A stretch of DNA of 64,000 nucleotides from assembly GCF_964204645.1 (NCBI RefSeq), contig NC_134025.1, positions 28,798,001 through 28,862,000 on the forward strand, in the 5' to 3' direction. Origin of the DNA: Tubulanus polymorphus. Its lineage: Eukaryota > Nemertea > Palaeonemertea > Tubulaniformes > Tubulanidae. Shown piece by piece: positions 1 through 11,728 of the stretch. Both the position numbers and the translations under genes were made by a program. The notes beneath the pieces were generated by a model. That model was not told the DNA's origin. It searched no databases and worked only from the letters and a program-made list of their open reading frames with translations. Each line of letters begins with the position of its first letter. Positions within the stretch are counted from its first letter, which is position 1.

Positions 1-9
1 GGTCAATAC

Positions 10-995
10 CTGTTATAGCTACACATCACGGAATGAACTCCTGCTTTGACGCAAGCTTCAAACTGGGGCAGAAATGTGAGCCTCCAATCCTGCATAGATA
101 CCTGGAATGAAACAAGTACATTATAGTTCAGATATGATGATGTATCGATGTTGACGATGTAGAACGATTTACCTTTGCATCAAATGAGACTCTTGGTACT
201 GGAATATTCTCTGGCCCACCATGAGCGTCGAAGTGTTTACAACCAGCGTTTGTTTGTAAGTATCGGGGATGTTTGCCCTGAATGCCTGCTACAAAATGTT
301 CGGCATATACACCACTCAAAAATGGATCTTCTCCATAAGTTTCCTGTTTAAGAGAAAAAGTTTTGACGATATCTCAATACCTGAAAATGGTTACATATGA
401 ATTCTCTGGAGCAAGTTGAACGAACAATTTACCTGATTTCGACCCCACAAAGGATGCCTCATGATGTTGATTACAGGACTGAAACAGCTCAGTCCTGTAT
501 GATCAAAATACATCCCTCTTTTCATGAAATCGTTGTGTTTCGCGCGAACTTCCATCGCGGTCGCGGCCGCCACATTTCTGATAAGCTGAGGACTAAAACA
601 TCAATATAGATACATAAGCATCGTGGAAGATATTTCAAATGATTTGGCTGACATCACACTCACCTGAATGCAGCGGCTAATCCGATAGATTGAGGAAAAG
701 CTGTCGCATTTCCAGCAGTTTGAGCATCACCGCGGAGACATTCGGTATTCCATTGATACGGTTTAATACCAAGCCGCGGTATTGCCGGTGCAGGCCCTCC
801 ATATTTACCAGCTCCACCTCTCGCTAACTGCAGGACGATTTCTTCATCTGTCAGTCTCGATATGAGATCATTGACTCGAGTGTCCCAGGAAAGTGACGGG
901 TTCCAGAATGGGAACTTATATTTCACAGTACCAGACACTGTCCTCGTCACAATAAAAGCCAAAAATATCCAAACCACTGTCGTTATCTTCTTCAT
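10..995 (-). CDS. GH3 family beta-D-xylosidase-like glycosidase, 5' part (gene continues past the left edge)
   Basis: Four exons can be joined on the minus strand: 995-664, 592-433, 343-173 and 101-10, with phases agreeing at every join (2, 0, 0, 2). The start chosen is the Met at 995, which opens a hydrophobic leader (MKKITTVVWIFLAFIV) that looks like a signal peptide. A pyrimidine-rich acceptor-like site just upstream suggests a 5'UTR intron. Visible GH3 (beta-xylosidase branch) features are WNTECLRG, AFPQSIGLAAAF, the HPLWGRNQETYGEDP block around the second join, the CKHFDAHGGPEN lysine-histidine substrate-site block, and VMCSYN at the edge. Members hydrolyse terminal beta-xylosyl or related sugar residues and are often secreted digestive enzymes. 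The nucleophile Asp and the C-terminal half lie outside the window, so activity cannot be judged. It is head-to-head with PSMD13. Confidence 0.85.
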
Positions 996-1518
996 CTTTT
1001 TTAGCTGCAATAGAAATAGAAGAGTGCAATAATAAACTTGAACGGGGAATCTTTTGTAAAAAAGCAAATTTTTCGTCTCTTATTTTACAGTTTCTGCATT
1101 CACATTCATCGTAAGAGTTTAAACCATCTATAAAAACATAAACATTCTACGACCATAAGATGACAACGTCTATTTCGTGCTTAGGAAGACGAAAATATCG
1201 AATTTAAACAATTTTGACAGGTCCCGTACCGGTCTTGTAATCCACTTCTCAGTCCATTACCGCATATTAAACCTTTCAAATCCAAATCCGTACCTTATTG
1301 CTTACCTTATACTATTTACCAACTGAAACCGTAAACTATTTGAGAAAATGGAACACGTTTTTACTTTTAATTTTTGAAAGTTTTACTCTAGAACTCATTA
1401 TTCATATATTCTGCAATGTAAAACCAATAATTTCGACCCAAAATCTTCCAGAATGATAAGTATTTTCTAATTAGTGTAACACAAGTCATCAGTCGGTTAC
1501 ATGCGGTAATTATTAGAA
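996..1518. promoter_or_regulatory. Shared 5' region of the GH3 gene (-) and PSMD13 (+)
   Basis: The two start codons are 523 bp apart on opposite strands, so both promoters, the 5'UTRs and a probable GH3 5'UTR intron lie here. No TATA box or other core element is convincing. A bidirectional promoter is inferred from arrangement only. Confidence 0.4.
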
Positions 1519-2623
1519 ATGGCGACTACTCGCAATGTTGCCGGTTTTCTTGCGGAAAGACAAACACAATGTTCTCCTTCGGTTGCCGCTATTTGGGGAG
1601 AATTAGAGGACTTGTATAACAAAAAGTAAGTATATTTCTTCATATGCAGATCTTTCGTTTTTATATCATATCTCTCTATTTTGTTTCCTAGTGAATTTAA
1701 TGCGAGATGATGCAGCACTTTTTAGTCTGCGTAATTTGCGTTAAGAAATGTCATGTTTACTTTTACATAGATTATGGCATCAACTTACGCTACGTTTGGT
1801 CGAAGTTGTAAAGAATAATGAATTTGCTGGTGATGGACTTGTATCTGTAAGTAGTTATACGCAAATGAATTTTTCAGTTTGTTTTTAGGAATGATTTAGG
1901 TTTTATTCTAGATTTTTGTTTGGCATTTCAGATGTATGATAATTTTCTAGCTGATTTTGATCATAGGTCGGTATATATTGAGTAAAATAACCTTTAATTT
2001 TATTTGTCTTATTCTTATTGGAAGCATGACAACTTGAATTCAATTTTTGTTTTCTGATAGGATAAATCCTCTGTCATTAGTCGAAATCGCTTTGTTCATC
2101 GCTAGACAAATACCAGGTAATTCAGTACACAATTTAATCCCATTTCCTTGCATCTTACTGGTAAATAAGATATTTTGATAATATACTTGAAATTTTCTCT
2201 CATATCACAGATCCGACTGCTACGATAGAATTCCTAGAAAAGATCCGAGACAAAGTAAAAACAAATGAAGAAGCCAGTATTCTCTGTCAAACATCGATCG
2301 CTAATGTCCATTTACAACAGAAAGATCTGGAAAAAACAAAGGTACGACCAATGCTGGACAGCAGGTTGTTTCTGAGGGGCACAGACAGCATATTGTCTAC
2401 AACAGGGTCGTGGGTTCAGTGATTAAACTAAAATTAAGCGATTACCTCTGTCTCCTAATCGGCTAGGTCGCTTTAGTAAACTGCAATAGAATTTGGAATC
2501 AGTTTGTTTCTATAACTGCTGGGTCTGCTAGTTAGCTTGATGCATAGGGTTTGACGTACAGGGTGCATAGGTCAACTTTGCAACAGAAATGAGGTTTTTT
2601 TCTTTGGCTTTATTGGCACATTA

Positions 2624-2681
<58 letters not shown>

Positions 2682-4026
2682 TATTGTCATATATTTCGAT
2701 AGGTTTTGGTAGAAAGTGTTGGTAAACTAGTTGAAGGTCTCGATGGTGTGACTCCGGTTCACGGTCGTTACTACGAGTTGTCGAGTAACTATCATAAGCT
2801 GATGGGCGATCATGCGGCGTATTATAGAGATGCGTTACGGTATTTAGGGTGCACCGAACTCAGGGATATCGCGGCTGAAGAACGAACTGAACGAGCGTTT
2901 AATCTCGCGTTAGCCGCTTTATTAGGAAAAGGTGTTTACAACTTTGGAGAACTTGTAAGTATTTGTTGATGATTTAACATAGTCAGGATAATTGATTATT
3001 AAAATACGTCATTGTTGTGTTTATTGTATTCGTAGCTTGCCCATGATATTCTGAAAGATTTGAAAGGTGGTTCCTCTCAGTGGTTGGTCGATTTATTGTT
3101 CATATTTAACAGCGGAAATGTAGCTAAATTCATCAGCCAGAAATCTGTCTGGACAAAACAGGTAATTTACGATTCCAGCAATAAATAATAGAGAGCATTC
3201 CTATTGATTAGTTTTGATTCCTTGCAACTAAAGGCTAGTCTAATATCGATGTCAATTTAATTTCAGGCCGATTTGGCGAAAGCTGAAAATTTCCTATTGG
3301 AAAAGATCCGATTATTGAGTTTAATGGAAATGACTTTCAAGCGACCTGCGAATAGTCGTCAGTTAGCGTTTGATGAAATATCGAAGGCGGCTCAAGTTGA
3401 TGTGAATGACGTAAGTTCATTCAGTAAAGACACCGTCATTGGATCCCTAAGAATTGTAGTGTTAAATTTCAAATATTAATTTACAGGTGGAGCTACTAGT
3501 TATGAAAGCTTTGTCATTAGATTTAGTGAGAGGTTCGATCGATCAAGTCGAACAGAAATGTCACATGACGTGGGTTCAACCCAGAGTCTTAGATTTAGAA
3601 CAGGTAAAATTGACTTTAATTTTGGTACAATTAGAGAAACAGTAGACTCCTCGTAATTCAGTGATTAGTATTTGAAGACGGCAATAGTTCAAATAAATGG
3701 AATTCGATTCATATTCCGTTGTGATGGTTTTAATATTCGAGATGACTTGGCACTCAAGTCTACCGTAAATCACCTCATATGTAACACTAACCCATAATCC
3801 ATTTCGGGCATCACCTTAACATGGTGTTCTTGAAAGGTTCTGACTTGACAGATCCGCTGTATGCGTGTTCATTTATCAATATTCAAAAATCTTTATCTTC
3901 TGTCTCATGTATTAATTGCAGATTGGAATAATGCAACAGAAGTTGAAATTGTGGTGTGAAGAAGTGAAATCTATGGAGATGATGGTTGAAGTGAAAGCTC
4001 ACGATATTCTTGATATGCATAGATGA
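1519..4026 (+). CDS. PSMD13: 26S proteasome non-ATPase regulatory subunit 13 (Rpn9)
   Basis: Ten exons join in phase: 1519-1625, 1771-1846, 1932-1966, 2061-2116, 2211-2341, 2703-2954, 3036-3161, 3267-3410, 3487-3603 and 3922-4026, giving about 382 residues, close to the usual 376 or so. The sequence follows Rpn9/PSMD13 throughout: [26 protein letters not shown]-type blocks, and a C-terminal PCI domain with [16 protein letters not shown] and the closing helix ending in HDILDMHR. The protein is a structural subunit of the proteasome lid, acting in ubiquitin-dependent protein breakdown in nucleus and cytosol. A polyadenylation signal AATAAA lies at 4089-4094. Intron 5 carries an AT dinucleotide microsatellite. 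The gene is tail-to-tail with TMEM186, only about 190 bp between stop codons. Confidence 0.96.
2626..2679. repeat. (AT)n microsatellite
   Basis: About 54 bp of uninterrupted AT/TA dinucleotide lies in PSMD13 intron 5, ending about 24 bp before the next exon. Such tracts are usually length-polymorphic, and this one sits close to the acceptor. Confidence 0.95.
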
Positions 4027-4197
4027 ATTCAATAGCGCGATTCCTTGTACAGTTTTTCAATTCTTTCCTGTGTAAAAATAGAAAGTATAATAAATCATTG
4101 TGTTGTATATAAAAGATAAGTTGATTGTCCTCTCTCGGTTAGTTCAACGCTGGTAGATATCGATTAAGAGAAACGAGGATTTCATCAATTTTTGTGC

Positions 4198-4203
4198 TTT
4201 ATT
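4198..4203 (-). terminator. Polyadenylation signal of TMEM186, very close to the stop codon
   Basis: AATAAA on the minus strand begins about 11 bp after the stop, implying a 3'UTR of only a few tens of bases. The converging PSMD13 poly(A) signal is at 4089-4094, so the two 3' ends may nearly touch or overlap. Confidence 0.6.
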
Positions 4204-4213
4204 TGATTTGGAT

Positions 4214-5041
4214 CTAGGACATATTTCTCCATTCAGATCCGAAGACTTCACAGAATTTCTCCATGTCTTTTATACCTCCAAATCGAAGACTAAATAAAAG
4301 TTTATCTGTTTTGCTATAACGTAGGAATTTGATATAAATATCACTGCTGTTGTCCGAACACTCGACTAATGGTATAACATCCATAGGATCGATATAAACA
4401 TCACGCCTTTTACCCCAAAATGTCAAATGAGAAACTTTCAATAATTTCTTGTCTCTGGATAAACTCATTAATCCGATGATTCTTCTGAAGAATTCACTCA
4501 TAACTGCTAGCATTCCTCCAGCGAGTAAGAACATTCCTCCAAAGCCAACAGTTAAAGCAGGATCTATGACTCCTGTAGACTGAAGATATGCTAAAGGTGG
4601 TGCCATCAATGCAACTAATCCAGTTTGATATAGTTTCAATCTAGATATGACACGCATGTGTACGATATAGGGAAACTTGTAAATCAGTTCAAAGTCTTCA
4701 GTTGATCCAGTTTTAACACTTTCACTTTGTTTATTGAGATTTTGATCATTTTTCAGCAGTACACTATTGTGGAATTCACTTCTACTACAGACATTGTGAC
4801 AACTCCAATTCGTAGGTCTCCTTGCATTAGCAAAGCAAGTATTCAAGATCCTTGGCTGAACAGTTAGCTGTGATATCCGAATTGAGATTTCGGATAACTT
4901 TTTCCACGCTAATCTCGACATACTTGAGATATATCTGAAATACGACAATGTATAATTAGGTGGTCTGAAAACAACCCGCAAAAATTGCAGCATATTTCCA
5001 TGACCATATTGTGCTGCCATCTTGTGAGAATAAGAATGCAT
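4214..5041 (-). CDS. TMEM186: Transmembrane protein 186 (mitochondrial inner membrane, complex I assembly)
   Basis: A single uninterrupted frame of 275 codons starts at the Met at 5041. A second Met (HKMAAQYG) 7 codons in is an equally good start. The N-terminal ~100 residues are basic and Ser-rich, as expected of a mitochondrial targeting leader. After that come the family features: FELIYKFPYIVHMRVISRLK, a first membrane segment (LYQTGLVALMAPPLAYL), a second (VGFGGMFLLAGGMLAVM), and the C-terminal block beginning LSRDKKLLKVSHLTFWGKR. TMEM186 is known in vertebrates as part of the MCIA module that assembles respiratory complex I. The protein is longer than the human one (about 213 aa), all at the N-terminus. 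A minus-strand AATAAA (4203-4198) follows the stop by about 11 bp. No intron is seen. Confidence 0.92.
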   Translation of the reverse strand: MHSYSHKMAAQYGHGNMLQFLRVVFRPPNYTLSYFRYISSMSRLAWKKLSEISIRISQLTVQPRILNTCFANARRPTNWSCHNVCSRSEFHNSVLLKNDQNLNKQSESVKTGSTEDFELIYKFPYIVHMRVISRLKLYQTGLVALMAPPLAYLQSTGVIDPALTVGFGGMFLLAGGMLAVMSEFFRRIIGLMSLSRDKKLLKVSHLTFWGKRRDVYIDPMDVIPLVECSDNSSDIYIKFLRYSKTDKLLFSLRFGGIKDMEKFCEVFGSEWRNMS

Positions 5042-5564
5042 TGACTTGAATTGAGGAAATCAACCGTGAAATTCTAAAAAATCACATCTTTCAACTGAAA
5101 TATTCATCGTGTATTATTCTGAATTAGCTAATTAGCTTATTATCTTACTTTCTAACAGGAGCGATTCGAAAGATACGCCGTAATAAACTGGTGAATGAGG
5201 TATTGAGGTCACAGCCCCCTCAAACCCCACAGCGCCATCTCACAACCTTCCCTGTAACTATTTAGTATTATTTCCGGCTTGTCTGATGTTGTGAGTTCTG
5301 TTTGTTTTCTAAAGTGAAATCGTATTCAAGAGAGTTTGAAGTAATTTCGGGCTAGCCTGTAATTATGCTCGTGATTTTAGATAGTTGATGAGCTTATTTC
5401 AGTAATGCTGATGACAAAAGCAGCCACTGACTGATCGATGAGTGAGTGATGTTTAAAAAACTGTCATCAACAAATTACAATCTAAATTCAGTTTATTGTT
5501 GGTCTACTAGTTCAAAAGTTGTTATTGCTAGACCTGTCTTCATCTGACAGTGGTTTCAACGTCG
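5042..5564. promoter_or_regulatory. Shared 5' region of TMEM186 (-) and TAF12 (+)
   Basis: There are 523 bp between divergent start codons. I see no TATA box and no recognisable repeat. A bidirectional housekeeping promoter is the simplest reading of the arrangement. Confidence 0.4.
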
Positions 5565-6762
5565 ATGGATCCATTTTCTACGACTACAGTACCTAACAAG
5601 ACTCCAATCATGGAGCAACAGGTAAAGGTAATACATTCATTATGATATTTATCGGCATGTCACAGATATTGATTTTTTGGAAATATTTAAGAGATGATTT
5701 TGTATTGCTTTTTTTATTTACAGGGATTAGTACAGAATTCGGCCGCTGCTACTGGTACGCAGCAAGGACAGAGCACAGTAATGAATAAACTACCATCCGG
5801 GTCGTTAAATGAAAATAGAATCCTTGACAAACGAAGAATTCAAGAGCTCGTCAAAGAGATTGATCCGTTGGAACAGTTAGATGATGATGTCGAAGAAGTA
5901 AAGTTGATTTCATCATTTAATTCATAACAATTGATAAAACACTCAGCGTTGTAACTATTGAAATCCCACACATTTCTTAGTTCTTTATAAAATCATCAAT
6001 GGTTATTCAGTTTAACACTGATGATTTGAAACCCTATCCTTTTGTTGTTTATTTCAGTTACTTATCAACATTGCCGATGACTTTATTGAAAATATTGTTA
6101 ATGCTTCAAGTGCATTAGCTAAACACAGAAAGTCAAATACACTCGAAGTAAAAGATGTCCAACTGCATTTAGGTAATGATAAAGCTAATAAATCCACATT
6201 TTGCATGTATGTCTTAGAGATCTTGCAACCTTGATAAAACTTATTTTCATTTCTTACAGAGAGAAATTGGAATATGTGGATTCCTGGTTTTGGTTCTGAT
6301 GAGCTGCGACCTTATAAGAAAGCTACGACGACTGAGGCTCATAAACAGGTACTTAACCCTTTCAGTGCGTCTACACCGCAGTGCGGTGTATGAATTGGTG
6401 ATGGATTTTGCTAGTGCACCGCACTGCGGTGTATTGATGTAATTAGTAATTCGTTTTTATCGCTATTGAATGATGGTAGCACCTGTCAAACATAGTGGAA
6501 TACTAGTTACTAACAATACACTGCACCGCGGTGTAGACGCACTATAGTGGTATTCCCGTTATTCAACACGATTGGGTGGAATTTTTCAAAATTTTCAAAT
6601 TATCTGCAGCACTGTAGGGTATTGATTAGTCAGCACTGAAAGGGTTAAAGAATTGATTCTTATACCGTTTTTATGTGAAATTGCTGAAAAACCTTGAAAT
6701 TTTCATTTACTATCATTTTACAGAGAATGGCATTGATCCGAAAAACAATGAAGAAGTTTTGA
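5565..6762 (+). CDS. TAF12: Transcription initiation factor TFIID subunit 12
   Basis: Five exons join in phase: 5565-5621, 5724-5897, 6058-6172, 6260-6348 and 6724-6762, giving about 157 residues (human about 161). The histone-fold domain is clear: RRIQELVKEIDPLEQLDDDVEE, then the IADDFIENIV helix, the LAKHRKS..LEVKDVQLHLERNWNMWIPGFG block and the KKATTTEAHKQRMALIRK tail typical of TAF12. The protein forms an H2B-like histone-fold pair with TAF4 in TFIID and with ADA1 in SAGA, acting in RNA polymerase II initiation. The N-terminal 45 residues are low in conservation, as usual. An AATAAA lies at 6902-6907. The last intron contains a 296-bp MITE. GORASP2 follows in the same direction about 400 bp downstream. 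Confidence 0.95.
6353..6648. mobile_element. piggyBac-like MITE in TAF12 intron 4
   Basis: The element is bounded by TTAA on both sides and has terminal inverted repeats that begin CCCTTTCAGTGC and end GCACTGAAAGGG. The TTAA target duplication and CCYT-type ends are the hallmark of piggyBac transposition. Just inside are palindromic copies of a CACCGC/GCGGTG motif, and a longer inner match (GTCTACACCGC against GCGGTGTAGAC) near both ends. There is no coding capacity, so it would have moved with a transposase supplied elsewhere. It starts 4 bp after the exon 4 donor. Confidence 0.85.
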
Positions 6763-7158
6763 TGAAGAAGTTGTAATTGTACTTTTGAGAGTTTGTAATG
6801 GCCTGATTGAACCTATTGGACCCAGACTGAAATGCTGTACAAAGCATACAATTTATTAAATATCATGTACATTAATTATAATATCTATCTATTGGGTTTC
6901 AAATAAATTTATATTGAAATAATAATGTTTTGTTTATTGCGGAGATATTCTCAAATATTGACTGAGGGGCTGACTGGTCTATTAAATTTAAGTTTCTACC
7001 GCAGTGACGCTTTGTGATAATTCGGGGTTCGAACCCGGGTGAACTGTCAAAAGTCAATTTATATTAATTGGATTGAATTTGCCACGTACGTGGCCATATT
7101 GGATCCGGTTTGATCGATTTGTTATTTTTGCCGGTGAAAAACCTGATAAAATCGTAAA
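6763..7158. other. TAF12 3'UTR and GORASP2 5' region
   Basis: The first ~160 bp are TAF12 3'UTR up to the AATAAA at 6902-6907. Around 7024-7040 is a GGGGTTCGAACCCGGG palindrome resembling a tRNA B box, but no cloverleaf can be drawn. The rest should hold the GORASP2 promoter, and nothing specific is recognised. Confidence 0.5.
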
Positions 7159-9666
7159 ATGGGAGGATCTCAAAGTGTTGAGATACCTGGCGGTGGAACT
7201 GAAGGATATCATGTATTGAGGGTAAGTAATGTCCAGTGAATGATTTCATTTTAAAAGCCAAATTTTTATGTTTCACTACTGGAAAATTGAATGCACTCTC
7301 AAACCGGCTGTGCAAAATTCCAAACCCTCTCAAAAGTCTTACTAAAATACTACTATGCTAAAATTTACGCACAATTGGTGTTATTTAGATAAAAGTTTAA
7401 ACCCATATATTTGGTTGGACTGCATTTAAAGGCCAACCACCTCATTTATGTTTCATTCAATTGAAAGGGATGCCATGGCTCAACAAGAGAGGCCGTAAAG
7501 GTGTGAACTGTGTGGTCCAACATCATCAATTCGATCATCATTTTCATATCAATTAAAATTTGCATCTATGATTTTCCAGGTCCAGGATAATTCACCTGGA
7601 AGTGCTGCAGGGCTTGAAGCATTTTTCGATTTCATTGTCGCAATAGGGAACTCTCGATTGGTGAGTATTCATTGTTGTTTTGTGGCGGTTTTGCGTTCTT
7701 GATTTCTGAGCTATTTTCGTTATTATGTCGATATCTGCGTTTTCAGAATCAAGACAATGAAACTTTGAAAGAAACGTTAAAATCAAACATAGAGAAACCG
7801 GTGACAATGATGGTTTACAGCAGCAAAACTCAAAATGTCAGAGAAGTGTCCATTACGCCCAGTCATAATTGGGGAGGACAAGGTTTATTAGGCGTCAGTA
7901 TCAGGTAAGTGTTTATTTCACTGTTTTCCGATAGTTCTATTCGATCCATTCCTTTATTTAATTAATGTTCTGCTTTTATTTAAGATTTTGTTCATTCGAA
8001 GGAGCGAATGAGAATGTATGGCATGTACTGGTAAGTCTTCTTGATATTCAGAGAAACATCGGATTCAAGCTCTGCATTGGGACAATTTCATTTGATACTC
8101 GAGTTTAGAATCTGGGGTCTGTTGCTGAAAGTTTGACTAAGGTTCCAGTGTTCTCCATTTGCTGAAACATTAAAAAGGGGCAGTGCTCATTCATTGTTAA
8201 GTGTATGAAATTGTGGCAGAGTCTACTTATGAAGAGATGAATATTTGATATGATATCTCGATTCCTATTCCAGGAAGTGCAACCCAACTCACCAGCTGAT
8301 TTGGCATCATTACGATCAAATACAGATTATATAATTGGTGCAGATTCAGTTTTACACGAGGTATTGCGCGCGCCGTTCATTACAACTCATTCCGAATTAC
8401 GATCTTTATTTCGACCGATGATTTGTAAATATATGTTTTTTTTTTCGCGCAGAGTGAAGATTTATTTACGTTGATTGAATCGCACGAAGGTAAACCTCTC
8501 AAGCTGTATGTTTATAATACAGACGCTGATAGTTGTCGCGAGGTGACTATTACTCCTAACGGTTCATGGGGTGGAGAAGGAAGGTACGTACACGTCTTAC
8601 CGGGACTGGCAAAATCAGTCAAAAGTTTTGATCAGATATAAGAAAGGATATAAAAATGATCTTGTTAGAGTTAGCCAAAAGTTGGCCATGTCTGAGAGAG
8701 ACTAGATTTACTCTACCAGTATTGGCACATTAGAAATTTCATTGATAAGTTATGATAATAATGATGGATTTATTTTTGAAACTATTTCAGTTTGGGTTGT
8801 GGTATTGGATACGGTTATTTACATCGTATTCCGACGAGACAATTTCCATCTTCCGCTGATTTAGGTCAGGTTTTATCTCAAACAGTTCCTACGAACCCCA
8901 CACCTGATGGATTCTCTGAGGTATTTACTTAAGCTAGTTCAAGTGAATTGTATTAATGTTATGATGTACTCAGTAAAGTTAATCTATGTTATTATTACTG
9001 TAGGTATCGTTATCCGGAAGTCCTGGAGTAGCACCGGTCAATACAACAACTACTATGAGTAGTCCCGCAATGACGGCTGGTACACCAACTATACCAGTCA
9101 TCCCTCCTGTCGCACCACTCCCTACAGGTACCCATAAAATACTATTAATTATGGCAAAATAGAATCATAATATGAATCGTTAGGGGGTGTGATACATGAA
9201 TTATTCCTATGTCGTTTTTCAGGTCATGCAGCACCGGTTATGCCACCACCAGGGATGCCACCTCTACCAGATATAAGCGCGTTACCATCTTTATCGACGT
9301 TACCGCCATTAACAACACCAATCTCAATACCAGGCATGCCACCAGTTTCAATTCCTCTGAATCTAAATAATCCAGGTAGATATTATTGAATAGAGCACTC
9401 TAAGCAGCCTGGCTCGATTTGACGTTATATCGTCCTAATATCGTTGAATTATTGAAACTGATTTGTTCATCATTGCAGGTTACCCGGTACCGTTAACCAC
9501 TAATATTACATTACCAACAATGCCCGCTGTAAATAACCTTCCGCCCCCGACAACGCTACCAGATATTTCAAATCTTACCATAAATACGACTACATCTCAA
9601 ACATCGGAAGTCAAAGTGGACAATATCGCGGGTTCTGGAGAACCGACGCAGCCAGTCGCTTCATAA
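7159..9666 (+). CDS. GORASP2: Golgi reassembly-stacking protein (GRASP55/65 family)
   Basis: Ten exons join in phase: 7159-7221, 7580-7660, 7747-7904, 7985-8030, 8274-8360, 8453-8583, 8791-8920, 9004-9127, 9223-9375 and 9479-9666, about 386 residues. The start is MGGSQS, whose Gly2 is the N-myristoylation site of the family. Two PDZ-like GRASP domains follow (about residues 1-105 and 106-205), with [57 protein letters not shown] and [16 protein letters not shown]. The C-terminal part is the usual disordered Pro/Ser/Thr-rich regulatory region with many MPP/LPP motifs. The protein tethers Golgi cisternae and helps unconventional secretion. Invertebrates usually have one gene for what is GORASP1/2 in vertebrates, so the symbol is by family. 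AATAAA at 10445-10450 implies a 3'UTR of nearly 800 bp. Confidence 0.96.
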
Positions 9667-11094
9667 TATCGAACTAAAAATGCGCTTAAACCGTGTAAAA
9701 ACTGAAGGATTTATGATCGTGAGAAAGTAAGATGTGCGACGAGTAAAGTTTGTAATTCGTTGTGGTGCGTCAACGTGGTGATGTCAATCAACTAAACTCG
9801 AATAATTACTGTTTTATTTATAATATAGAATTTCTCTCTATTAATGTATCGTGTAAAGTAAATGTGAGTTGGAACTACGTACAGAAAATCTACGGTTATC
9901 TTTCAAACCTGCTGCATGATTGAAAGATGAATGGATTTAGGAAATTTTAGATACATTTCATTTACGCTTAAATCACTTTGGTTCTGGATCATTTCTTTAT
10001 TTTCATTTTCGCTATTTATTCATGCTTAGATTAGGAACTAAGTTGTCAGTCATCGTGCGTGTGACAGGAGTTTTTCTGCTGTCATTGAATGTTCAATCTA
10101 CACCAGTCTTGTTCTATATCCTTTACCGCAATATCGATTCTTCTCTGTAAAATTCAAATTGTGCTCAACGTTCCTAAAACACGTCATCGTTGCTGATATA
10201 CTATGTGTAAATATGTAATTTCTGCTGATCAGTTGTTAATACAGGTTGTATGTATCAATTTCATTATCGTACTGCAGATGTTGTATTAAAACCGCAAAAT
10301 GAAATTCAAAATTTATACATAGTCCGTTAAATCTTCTACAAATTTTTTTTTTAATGGCTGGATGAGGAGTTTATGTTTTTTGGGTTCAGAAAAATGTGCA
10401 TAAATATTTCGGGGCTGTTAGCTGGAGTATGTTAATGTATCGATAATAAATTGTAATTTATCAAATTAAAACTGTCGTTTTGTGTTTCATTTTTCCAGAG
10501 GAATCTCTGTGCGAATGTATCCTAAGATCACCAGAAACAACTCGATGTAGATAAAATAAGAACCTGATGATTGACGAAATATCTTGGGGCAAAAGTCTTA
10601 AGCATAATCCCATCATTGATCAGTGACAATCACTTCATTGTTCCCAGTGATAAGGATTCATAATCAAATTTATCCAAATATTTTGTGCGTGTTCAATTTT
10701 TCCCAAATGGAAATGTGGTCTTAGAAGTGAAAATGAACGTCACACTAGAGATGTCAGCATTTTAGTGGTGACTGGTTGAAGGTTATATTCCAAAAAATTG
10801 CTGAATCCACGGGCAAGCTATTGACATCCAGAGAACATGCTACATGAAATGTTAAATGAATTTCTCAAATATTTCCCGGATTAGAGGAAAATCTATAAGA
10901 TTCCCAAATATCACCGCTGAATACTCTTTGAAATTCCTAAATTCTTCCTGGTGCTGCAGGAACCATGAATCACTCCGATGCTTTGTCTTATCAATTGTGG
11001 CATTTTTATCTTGTCTAAGAAGCTGATGATTAAACCAATGCACCCATCACAGAAGATGAAACTCTTATTTCATATATAACAGATAAGATAAAGA
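9667..11094. other. GORASP2 3'UTR and convergent intergenic region
   Basis: The 3'UTR runs to the AATAAA at 10445-10450. From about 10480 to the ZCRB1 3' end I see no gene, no clear repeat and no RNA gene. Short open frames here lack codon structure and splice context. Confidence 0.5.
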
Positions 11095-11100
11095 TTTATT
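11095..11100 (-). terminator. Polyadenylation signal overlapping the ZCRB1 stop codon
   Basis: On the minus strand the TAA stop (11101-11099) is immediately followed by TAAA, so AATAAA overlaps the stop codon by two bases. If used, the mRNA would have a 3'UTR of only about 10-30 nt. No other clear minus-strand signal was noted in the next ~100 bp. Confidence 0.5.
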
Positions 11101-11728
11101 AATCACTTAAATCTTCTTCATCGCTGAAATAAGCGTCTTTTTTGTAACGTTTTTTCTTCGGTTCGTCACAAAACGTCGAAGTTCCCGATGATGACGAAGC
11201 TTTAAAATTTTCCGCTCTGATTTTATCTTGATACGCGATAGCAGCGGCTAAACTGTCGTCTTGCTGCGTATTCTCATTCTCCTCTTCATCTGAGTTTTCG
11301 TCCTCTAAATGATTTTTCCGTTTTTTCTCCTTTTTCGGAGGTTCGCGAATGCCCAAGAGATTTTTCGGACATTTATAACTCAAATGTCCGGTTTCGCCGC
11401 ATTCGTAGCATTTCGATTTATCGGGATATTCCTTGCGTCGGATGAAATCGGCCGCTCTGCCGTTGTCCCGCGCGACGCTGCACTTTATCGTTCGTCCGAA
11501 CATTTGAACGTTGTTCATCGCGTTGACGCATTTATAAACGCTTTCTCGTTCGAGAAATAAAACGAACGCGACTCCTTTACTGCGGCGCGTTTCACGATCT
11601 TTAACGATCGTTACTTTGACCACTTTTCCATATTTCTCGAAGATCTTGTGAAGATCATTGTTCGTCAGCGAAAAGGGTAGATTTGATACATAGACTGTTG
11701 TCTTGCTCGGTGCTATTCCTCCGCTCAT
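11099..11728 (-). CDS. ZCRB1: Zinc finger CCHC-type and RNA-binding motif protein 1 (U11/U12 snRNP 31K)
   Basis: A single uninterrupted frame of 209 codons (human about 217). Residues ~10-88 form an RRM with RNP2 (TVYVSNLPF) and RNP1 (KGVAFVLF). Residues ~105-122 are a CCHC zinc knuckle, [14 protein letters not shown]. The tail is Lys/Glu/Ser-rich with acidic stretches and ends in FSDEEDLSD, as in the family. ZCRB1 is a subunit of the U11/U12 di-snRNP, so its presence implies a working minor (U12) spliceosome. The start context is good and no upstream in-frame Met is seen. No intron is seen in the coding region, unlike the many-exon vertebrate gene, so this could be an old retrocopy that became the functional gene. 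It is head-to-head with the ninein gene about 1.5 kb away. Confidence 0.95.
   Translation of the reverse strand: MSGGIAPSKTTVYVSNLPFSLTNNDLHKIFEKYGKVVKVTIVKDRETRRSKGVAFVLFLERESVYKCVNAMNNVQMFGRTIKCSVARDNGRAADFIRRKEYPDKSKCYECGETGHLSYKCPKNLLGIREPPKKEKKRKNHLEDENSDEEENENTQQDDSLAAAIAYQDKIRAENFKASSSSGTSTFCDEPKKKRYKKDAYFSDEEDLSD

Noticed and set aside
7004-7045. tRNA-like B box (GGTTCGAACCC)
   Set aside because: No A box at the right distance and no acceptor or anticodon stems could be drawn; at most a SINE remnant.
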